From RAM1 sp041905405 (GTDB lineage Bacteria; Pseudomonadota; Gammaproteobacteria; Burkholderiales; Burkholderiaceae_C): DNA of 64,000 bases. The notes beneath the pieces are model-generated. The model did not search any database. It saw only the letters and a list, made by a program, of their open reading frames with translations, and had not been told where the DNA came from. Of the stretch, positions 58,889 through 64,000 are shown one piece after another. Position 1 is the stretch's first letter. Each line of letters starts with the position of its first letter. The stretch spans positions 15,786 through 79,785 of the forward strand of contig JAYRLC010000015.1 in NCBI GenBank assembly GCA_041905405.1, in the 5' to 3' direction. The position numbers were made by a program, and so were the translations under genes.

Positions 58889-59310
58889 GCGGGCCGGACC
58901 GTCCGGCTGGCACGAATGGCGCGCCATTGCGCATCGTCGATATCGGGCCGCGGGTCGTCACGGCTGGCCTGCACCTTGGCCCGGACCCAACGGTCATACT
59001 CGGCCGCCCGGCTCAACGCCTGCGCCCGATCGGGGCGGCGGCGGCGCTGGGGGTCAGCGCCATCAGGCCGCCATTGGTCCAGGCCTTCCAGCGCGATGCG
59101 CGTCACGCCGAGCTTGCGCAGCAACCTGACCGCACTGTCCAGCGAGCCGAACAAGCGGGGCTCGGGCTTGCGGGCCTGCACCAACACCGCGTCGCCCGTG
59201 CGCGTGAGCAGGCGCACCGCGAACTGCGCGCCCTCAGGCTGGATCTGCACGGAACGGACCGCACCAAGAGACAACGCGGTTTGAAGCTGGGCTTGGCTGA
59301 GGGACTGCAT
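58885..59310 (-). CDS. Cognate antitoxin of the ParE/RelE toxin
   Basis: A 141-residue protein lying directly upstream of and overlapping the toxin. The N-terminal half (LSQAQLQTALSLGAVRSVQIQPEGAQFAVRLLTRTGDAVLVQARKPEPRLFGSLDSAVRLLRKLG) is an alpha/beta domain seen before ParE toxins; the Arg/Asp-rich C-terminal half ends in a helix (EYDRWVRAKVQASRDDP) that would clamp the toxin. I infer the role from position and length; it is longer than standard ParD. TAACGTT repeats lie upstream as likely operators. Confidence 0.75.
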   Translation of the reverse strand: MQSLSQAQLQTALSLGAVRSVQIQPEGAQFAVRLLTRTGDAVLVQARKPEPRLFGSLDSAVRLLRKLGVTRIALEGLDQWRPDGADPQRRRRPDRAQALSRAAEYDRWVRAKVQASRDDPRPDIDDAQWRAIRASRTVRPA

Positions 59311-59320
59311 GGCGCACCAG

Positions 59321-59348
59321 TAACGTTAACTGTTGCGATTCTAACGTT
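59321..59348 (-). promoter_or_regulatory. Probable operator of the ParE-type toxin-antitoxin pair
   Basis: TAACGTTA (59321-59328, itself a palindrome) and TAACGTT (59342-59348) are 21 bases, two helix turns, apart, starting 11 bases before the antitoxin ATG in an AT-richer stretch. Confidence 0.55.
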
Positions 59349-59423
59349 GGTCTTTACGACCCGAGTCACCTGTACGAGCCCTGAAAAGCTACTGGTAAAT
59401 CGCCGGCAACTGCGGCTCGACCA

Positions 59424-59849
59424 TCACGGCTTGTCCTGTGGAACGACGCGCTGCGCCACCAGCTCCGCAAACCCCGTGGCCGCATCCGGCCGGCGGCTGA
59501 ACTGCCAGCCCGGCAGCAGGGCCAGCACCACCTCGGCCGTGGTGCGCACGGTGCAGCCGGGCAGCAGGTGGCCACCGGCCACGGAGCCGTCGGCGCGCGA
59601 CACGCTGGCGTGCAGGTGCGGCCCGTCGGCGCTGAACGTGCCCGACAGCGTCAGCAGCTCCAGCGGCCCATCAATGCGCGTGGCGCCCGCCGCGTCGGCG
59701 AAGCGCAGCTGCGCGACCGACAGACTGCCCACCGCCGACACCACGCAGCCCGCCTGCACGCCACAGGCGGTGGACAGGTCGGTCCAGGCGCGCTCCAGCG
59801 ACTGGCGCAGGTCGCTGCCGGGGGCAAGGCGCAGGGCTTCGATGTGCAT
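59424..59849 (-). CDS. PPC (DUF296)-domain protein
   Basis: The 141-residue protein has the PPC/DUF296 fold: HIEALRLAPGSDLRQSLERAWTDLSTACGVQAGCVVSAVGSLSVAQLRFADAAGAT, later SGTFSADGPHLHASVSRADGSVAGGHLLPGCTVRTTAEVVLAL with the G-x-x-H/HxH metal-like residues typical of the family. Bacterial members are DNA-binding or of unknown function. The start ATG at 59849 is favoured over a GTG 15 bases upstream; neither has a clear ribosome site. The structured RNA region begins just upstream on the other strand. Confidence 0.8.
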   Translation of the reverse strand: MHIEALRLAPGSDLRQSLERAWTDLSTACGVQAGCVVSAVGSLSVAQLRFADAAGATRIDGPLELLTLSGTFSADGPHLHASVSRADGSVAGGHLLPGCTVRTTAEVVLALLPGWQFSRRPDAATGFAELVAQRVVPQDKP

Positions 59850-59916
59850 GGGGGGATTGTCCACGGACGGGTGAGCGGGTAGAGTCGCCCCTGCTTACGA
59901 CAAAGGTAAGCCGGGT

Positions 59917-60063
59917 TTGGCGACCTGTTTAGTTCTTGCGGCTTCAAGGCCGCTGGTGACCGCGAGTTCTCTCAGCGGCCTTCGCATTCGTGCCCCTTTA
60001 TGGCGGCCCGGATGGGAGGCCCGCGAGGGCCTGCCGGGTTCGCAAGAACTACCGGTTCGCCAA
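59917..60063 (+). ncRNA. Structured RNA-like leader, C4-antisense-like
   Basis: Nested stems are plain in the sequence: TTGGCGA/TCGCCAA (59917-59923 with 60057-60063), TAGTTCTTGCG/CGCAAGAACTA (59930-59940 with 60041-60051), GGCCGCTG/CAGCGGCC, and CCCGG…CCGGG enclosing GGCCC-GCGA-GGGCC. Together they make a multibranch RNA of about 147 bases. The layout 'cccctttatggcggcccggatggg…gccgggttc' is one I recall from the phage-type C4 antisense RNA group and its prophage relatives. It ends 66 bases before a small gene. Structure is visible; family is from memory. Confidence 0.6.
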
Positions 60064-60128
60064 CCTGTCCGGGTCGCCGCCATCTGCGCGGCGGCAACAG
60101 CCAACGACGACATCAGGGAGGAAACCAT

Positions 60129-60410
60129 ATGCCGCACCCAGACACCGCGCAGGCACAAACCGCCTCACATCCCAACCAGACCGTTTTGCTCAGCGTGCTG
60201 ACGCTGGATTTGCCTGATCAGATTGCCAACATTCGGGAGGTGCAGCGGGCTTATGAGTTAGTACAGCAGTTGATTGACACGCGTGGCCCTGCGGCGGTTG
60301 AGCCGATCGACAGGAAACGGCTGGGGAGCTTGATGCGGATATTGAATGTGGAGCTGGCGGCGGAGGTGGAGGCGGCTTCGGCACTACTGAAAACCACAAA
60401 GGACCACTAG
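60129..60410 (+). CDS. Small uncharacterised protein behind the structured leader
   Basis: A 93-residue protein. The first 18 residues are polar (MPHPDTAQAQTASHPNQT), the rest forms three helices (LLSVLTLDLPDQIANIREVQRAYELVQQLID, KRLGSLMRILNVELAAEVEAASALLKT). AGGGAGGAAACC precedes the ATG. No family is recognised. Genes in this position behind C4-like RNAs in prophages are often small regulators; this is only an analogy. Confidence 0.55.
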   Translation: MPHPDTAQAQTASHPNQTVLLSVLTLDLPDQIANIREVQRAYELVQQLIDTRGPAAVEPIDRKRLGSLMRILNVELAAEVEAASALLKTTKDH

Positions 60411-60442
60411 CTACACGTCCAGAAACGGCCACCAGGCTGTTC

Positions 60443-61450
60443 TTACCGCAATTCATATAAGTTGCGACCACCGATTTTTAGGGCGTACGCATAACCAATG
60501 GGAACATTGTCGCTCTTTCGAATTCCAGTCGAATAGTTCGGATGATAGAACGTCGGTTGCGTGTAAAAAACATCAAGACTGCGACCAATCGCATACAAGC
60601 ACATAGCCAAAGAGTGCGGCTTAGGTCCATAGGGGGCAAAAACTGTCCTTCTCGCACCTCTCTCTGTAATTGCATCTATTTGCTCGAAGCAACCGGCAAC
60701 GTCATATGCACTGACTCGGACAATTCGCCTGTCATCTTCCAGCCGGCACTCGCCTTCAATATCACTAACAAACTGCCATGTTCTCTGCGCCTGTGGTGGA
60801 CCTGGTGGAAATGGCAGAAGCAAAGAAACTCTTGCACCGTCGTAGTCATGCCGCAAAAGCTCAGGCAGTCCAAAGGGTACGAAACCAGCGCCGACAATTA
60901 CCGACTCAACCTTGACGCCAGGCTCAATAGCGTCACTTTGGAATGTTGGCAAATGCGCCCAGTTTTCGGGGTCGTAAGCCAGCTGCTCCGTGGTGTAGGC
61001 TTCCGGCAGCATGTATGTAACGACGAAATCTTCAACCTCAGGGTTGGAAAGAATCCATCGAGTAAGAGGAAAAAAGAAGCGTTTAGGAAGCGCACTTATG
61101 TCAAGCACGATATGCTTCGATTTCACAATCCCTTGATACAACGACAACAGAGATTTTGCAGACTGCAGAAGAGTTGCTTCGTATATAAATCCTCTGTTTC
61201 CCATCGTTGCATCAAATTCCTTTCGATGCTCATTCCTCTTAATTTGGCATTGCGCTGAATAGTCAGAAGGCTGATCCTCGATAGACAAAAAGTCTGCGCG
61301 TTCAATCGTCAAGATCTTTGGCGAAAAATGCAGAATGGCATTGCTCCGCGTTTCCGTAGCGTTGCAGCCAACAACTTGCCATGAATGAGGCCCGATTCGA
61401 GGCAGCAGCCACGACACGTTTCCCCATGGTCGAAACGTATCGTTAATCAC
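60443..61450 (-). CDS. Uncharacterised protein of the AT-rich ATPase cassette
   Basis: The 335-residue protein starts with GTG overlapping the stop of the ATPase gene; this start makes translation coupled. Its composition is much less GC-rich than the rest of the window. VLDISALPKRFFFPLTRWIL (about 120-139) and the late ARRTVFAPYGPKPHSLAMCLYAIGR look like two Rossmann-type crossover regions, which might form a nucleotide- or ligand-binding alpha/beta domain. No known family can be named with confidence. It has no signal or membrane segment. Probably acts with the upstream ATPase as partner or effector. Confidence 0.6.
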   Translation of the reverse strand: MINDTFRPWGNVSWLLPRIGPHSWQVVGCNATETRSNAILHFSPKILTIERADFLSIEDQPSDYSAQCQIKRNEHRKEFDATMGNRGFIYEATLLQSAKSLLSLYQGIVKSKHIVLDISALPKRFFFPLTRWILSNPEVEDFVVTYMLPEAYTTEQLAYDPENWAHLPTFQSDAIEPGVKVESVIVGAGFVPFGLPELLRHDYDGARVSLLLPFPPGPPQAQRTWQFVSDIEGECRLEDDRRIVRVSAYDVAGCFEQIDAITERGARRTVFAPYGPKPHSLAMCLYAIGRSLDVFYTQPTFYHPNYSTGIRKSDNVPIGYAYALKIGGRNLYELR

Positions 61451-63431
61451 CGGCGTGCCCCCACATGTCGGTCTGACGTGAACTTTGATCACCTATGTGC
61501 GACAGCTTCTCTTCGCTGAGCCACAAAAGTACAGTTTCGGGCTTCACGTACTTGGGTTCTTTTAAATGCACATAAGGAATCTTGAAGTAGGGGCTCAGGA
61601 TTGGCGCTAAATAGTACTTAGTGCGCTTTTCACCTTTTTGTTTTGACGTATGTGGCGAGTCATAAAGGTCACCAAATCCTACACATATCTTTAGGAATTC
61701 AAGCGCTCTCTGCGACGACTCCAATTCGTCATTGTTCACGGAGAACCCATTTCTTCCCGGATACGACATCGACTTGTCGTTAGTCAGTTCGGTGTAGAAA
61801 TACTGCCCCAAGGTCCGGATAAAAGATCTCCGTCGAGTCGCATCTAATCCTTCCGGCTGCTTTCTGAACCATTCGTCACTAGCCTCCCATATACCTTGAC
61901 TCTGCACCTCTGGTCTTACGGGAAGCGTCCGAAGTGCGGAATCCATCCCCCTTGTATCTCTGAGCCATGCGTCCCAAACATGCTGACAAAGAAATAAGAA
62001 AACCAAAATGTTGCCGCCACTTAACCCCACTAGATCAGACTGGCCAGCCCAGATTAATTGTTGCTTGTTATTAGATGCCACTTGAAGCAACGCTTGCTGA
62101 ATGCGCTCCTTCCTCCAGTATTTTTTCTCATCCCAAGGCAGCGGATCACCCTTTGTCGGGAGCTTTATTGATACCGCGCCTCCTTTGCTTTTCTGTCGAT
62201 ACCATGCGCTCCCAAGCTTTGCAGACAAAGGATCGTGCTCGGCCAGCGTCTCCAACAAATCGCGCCATTCAGGATCGACGCTCGACGGCAATCCCAGCAT
62301 CGAAATGCGGCCCTCCCGTGTTCGCACGTACTGTCTTGCAAGGTCATGCGCGTCCAGTCCATTACCTACAACTTTTGATAATTGCGCATGCGTCCTGTAT
62401 TCAGACGTTGATAGACGCCGAGAAAAGATGTCCTCTGCAAATTCTGGAAACAGCCAAGTACTGCGATTTTCTTTGCGTCGCAATGTCTCATCAATATCAA
62501 GCACCGAGAAGTCTCGTTTGAGTTCTAGGACGTCTGCTGTCCCATAGATCATGGGACGCTCCGGCCACGCATAGTTACGAGTTCCAATGCGATAAGACAC
62601 GCGCGCATCTCGCGCGGAAAGCGCCTTATGAACTAGTTGCTGACACTCGCTGCCGAAGCTCTTATGAAAAACATTCAGAGTCGGAAGTTGCTCATACTGA
62701 TCCACACGTATAAACACTTCTACATCGGCCTCTAATATTCCGCAAGACCGCAAGTGCTCCGCTACTTTAAGGATGGGATCGCCGACTACGGTCTTACTTT
62801 CAGTAATCTCCTGCGGCAGCTCCACCATATTCAGGTTTATATACTTCCTGTAAGTACGAATTCTGAGTTGCAGCTGCCTTTCCAATCCTGAAAAGTCCGT
62901 GACTTCGTTAAGAGCTCCAAACCAACATGCGTCTGAAGCCAAACATCTTGCGAACTCATCGAGATCTTCGAATTGACCAACGATGCCGATTTTCTTCAGC
63001 AGAACTTTGCTGCCGTCGTTAAGAAAAACTCGGATTGTTTGAAGAATATCCGCTGCTATCCAGTAATTGAAAAAATCGGCGAATAGCAAGGCTAACTCTC
63101 GGATAGCCCGCGTATCTGTCGTGGCTTCAATGAGTTGCCCGAAGTCCATGACTCCTGATTTCCGTAGATTTATGCCTGCGCCCACGAACTTGCAAGCACC
63201 CCTCGGAGCCGGAAACGGTTCTCCGGCTTGCTCATATGCCAACCTTACTTCTGGCTTCAACAGATTGAGCAGCATGGTTTTTCCACTGCCCTGAAGTCCC
63301 TGAATGACCACATTGCCAGGTTCAAAAACCGCCGACGAATGTCCGACTAACTTGGGGCTAAAGAGCTCCACGAACTTGCTAGCCCCAATAGCCTCCGTCA
63401 AATACAAGTCATGAAAAGGATTTGTTGCCAT
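61443..63431 (-). CDS. ORC/Cdc6-like P-loop ATPase
   Basis: The 662-residue protein begins NPFHDLYLTEAIGASKFVELFSPKLV, followed by NVVIQGLQGSGKTMLLNLLKPEV with Walker A GLQGSGKT (45-52). VEVFIRVDQYEQLP (237-250) is a Walker B-like strand in which Asp-Gln-Tyr-Glu replaces the usual Asp-Glu, and SYRIGTRNY (279-287) could be a sensor or Arg-finger. The N-terminal pattern is that of the bacterial ORC-CDC6-family ATPases often found with phage-defence genes. The rest (330-662) is helical without known domain. Clearly AT-richer than the chromosome: foreign. Coupled to the downstream gene. Confidence 0.7.
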   Translation of the reverse strand: MATNPFHDLYLTEAIGASKFVELFSPKLVGHSSAVFEPGNVVIQGLQGSGKTMLLNLLKPEVRLAYEQAGEPFPAPRGACKFVGAGINLRKSGVMDFGQLIEATTDTRAIRELALLFADFFNYWIAADILQTIRVFLNDGSKVLLKKIGIVGQFEDLDEFARCLASDACWFGALNEVTDFSGLERQLQLRIRTYRKYINLNMVELPQEITESKTVVGDPILKVAEHLRSCGILEADVEVFIRVDQYEQLPTLNVFHKSFGSECQQLVHKALSARDARVSYRIGTRNYAWPERPMIYGTADVLELKRDFSVLDIDETLRRKENRSTWLFPEFAEDIFSRRLSTSEYRTHAQLSKVVGNGLDAHDLARQYVRTREGRISMLGLPSSVDPEWRDLLETLAEHDPLSAKLGSAWYRQKSKGGAVSIKLPTKGDPLPWDEKKYWRKERIQQALLQVASNNKQQLIWAGQSDLVGLSGGNILVFLFLCQHVWDAWLRDTRGMDSALRTLPVRPEVQSQGIWEASDEWFRKQPEGLDATRRRSFIRTLGQYFYTELTNDKSMSYPGRNGFSVNNDELESSQRALEFLKICVGFGDLYDSPHTSKQKGEKRTKYYLAPILSPYFKIPYVHLKEPKYVKPETVLLWLSEEKLSHIGDQSSRQTDMWGHAGD

Positions 63432-63438
63432 GATTCAC

Positions 63439-63834
63439 CTACACGCGGCTGTGCCGCGGAAATAAGGGATGCCAAGCCCCATTCTTTGGTTGCCAATGGA
63501 TGATGGGAAGAGTGTTGTCTGGCGTGTTACTAAACATCACAACGAGCCCGCCGACTGGATCATTAGGTGGAAAACCAAACGGGCCATAAGGTTTTCCTGG
63601 CGGCGCAACACCTCCACTAACCTTTGGATAGGTCGATTCAAGAAGGCTTCTCAGTCGGTCTGATAACTCCTCTTGGAATGGACTGTTCGTCTTTGTGAAA
63701 AAAGCTTCGCGCGGCAATTCAATCACCGGCTGAAAACTTAGTCCTGCATTCAGCTCACAAAGCTTTCGGCAGTGAGCGGCCCCTGTGGGACAAACGATCA
63801 ACGGTACAAATAACGTCGCAAGATTAGGCGACAA
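63439..63834 (-). CDS. Uncharacterised protein, first gene of the AT-rich cassette, possibly 5'-truncated
   Basis: The frame encodes about 131 residues from a TTG start and stays open upstream for 22 more codons (SQADEALPFAST precedes the TTG) until a stop inside the insertion-sequence-like end at 63900. The protein has Cys in VCPTGAAHCRKLCEL and a Gly/Pro-rich middle (GGVAPPGKPYGPFGFPPNDP). It stops 8 bases before the ATPase ATG. No family recognised. Either TTG is the true start, or the N-terminus was cut by the insertion at about 63877. Confidence 0.5.
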   Translation of the reverse strand: MSPNLATLFVPLIVCPTGAAHCRKLCELNAGLSFQPVIELPREAFFTKTNSPFQEELSDRLRSLLESTYPKVSGGVAPPGKPYGPFGFPPNDPVGGLVVMFSNTPDNTLPIIHWQPKNGAWHPLFPRHSRV

Positions 63835-63879
63835 GGTGCTTGCAAAAGGAAGTGCTTCGTCCGCTTGACTACCCCCTGA

Positions 63880-63923
63880 TGGCCACCCAAATTCCCCCGT
63901 CTATGGCCACCTCAAACTCCCCC
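63880..63923. mobile_element. Insertion-sequence end with multiple terminal repeats (IS21-like)
   Basis: Two direct repeats, TGGCCACCCAAATTCCCCC (63880-63898) and TGGCCACCTCAAACTCCCCC (63904-63923), are spaced 24 bases apart, with further CC-rich sequence after. Such repeated TGGCCA/CCCC blocks are what I recall at the ends of IS21-family elements. The element would extend rightward out of the window. Confidence 0.5.
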
Positions 63924-64000
63924 ACCTGAACTGATCGGGGATAGGGGTTTAACGCCGGCGTCGTCGGCACCTGTTGGCAGGACATTGATCCAGTCTTCCC
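63912..64000 (-). CDS. 3' end of a possible transposase-element gene
   Basis: On the minus strand the frame open at the window edge reads EDWINVLPTGADDAGVKPL then SPISSGGGV and stops at 63912, inside the repeats. It would be the C-terminus of a gene of the insertion element. Too short to assign. Confidence 0.3.
   Translation of the reverse strand, partial: EDWINVLPTGADDAGVKPLSPISSGGGV

Noticed and set aside
59917..60063. Reading the structured region as the N-terminus of a 136-residue protein (60000-60410)
   Set aside because: The segment before MPHPD translates RNA stems; a good AGGGAGG ribosome site stands directly before the ATG at 60129.
1..64000. CRISPR arrays, rRNA and tRNA genes
   Set aside because: No regularly spaced 25-40 bp direct repeats and no rRNA or cloverleaf sequences were recognised by eye.

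Overview
The window is GC-rich bacterial chromosome. Gene content points to a betaproteobacterium of the order Burkholderiales, most likely family Comamonadaceae. The clues are a Bug-type periplasmic receptor beside a MarR regulator, the order mnmG-rsmG-lysE-parA-hydrolase-parB, an E. coli-like ybhP-clsB-ybhN set, minCDE, and the style of the liv and pot ABC operons. The genus cannot be fixed from the sequence alone. No rRNA, tRNA or CRISPR array was recognised.

Layout. 1-5 kb: catabolic genes (a D-aminoacylase cut by the window edge, a D-lactate-type FAD dehydrogenase), a BON protein, and a MarR regulator divergent from a Bug receptor with a perfect dyad between them. 5-11 kb: the chromosome-partitioning block parB/parA with rsmG and mnmG; three parS sites lie inside rsmG and mnmG, so the replication origin is probably near. 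11-14 kb: an accessory patch with a Phd/PIN toxin-antitoxin pair, an FMN reductase, a truncated ykgJ end, an AAA ATPase and a second, complete ykgJ. 14-22 kb: a branched-chain-amino-acid-type ABC operon ending in an aldehyde dehydrogenase, with a divergent AraC-type regulator. 22-28 kb: assorted metabolic and transport genes (class II aldolase, BASS transporter, transglutaminase, DUF1328, GST, MFS, Old Yellow Enzyme). 28-33.5 kb: hemerythrin, an outer-membrane protein, the copper set copA / copZ-cueR and a Crp/Fnr regulator, with paired CueR-type operators and Anr/Dnr-type boxes. 33.6-39.2 kb: a polyamine-type ABC operon with its own GntR regulator and a racemase-like protein. 39-45 kb: pirin, ORF6N protein, small periplasmic and membrane proteins, PagL. 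44.7-48.8 kb: the ybhP-clsB-ybhN-ybhN envelope operon. 50-59 kb: phosphoesterase, minCDE, hydrolase, two chemoreceptors, exonuclease, and a ParE-type toxin-antitoxin. 59.9-64 kb: a structured RNA-like leader, then a clearly AT-richer foreign cassette headed by an ORC/Cdc6-like ATPase and bordered on the right by what looks like an insertion-sequence end.

How parts work together. ParA, ParB and the parS sites form one segregation system. The liv operon plus aldehyde dehydrogenase looks like an uptake-and-oxidation unit under AraC control. CueR, CopZ and CopA form a copper-export circuit read from two mirror-image promoters. Three TTGAT-N4-GTCAA boxes link hemerythrin, the copper region and a DUF2189/DUF2788 membrane pair to oxygen or NO sensing. 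A recurrent GTCCTACA octamer lies upstream of DUF1328, two small periplasmic proteins and the ybhP-clsB operon and may mark an envelope-stress regulon.

Most unusual elements. (1) A roughly 530-bp composite repeat made of two long-armed inverted-repeat units occurs twice in opposite orientation; the arms differ between copies but match within each copy. (2) The AT-rich ATPase cassette at 60.4-63.9 kb has the look of an undescribed defence-type system. (3) The split and duplicated ykgJ brackets an ATPase that appears to be transcribed leaderless.
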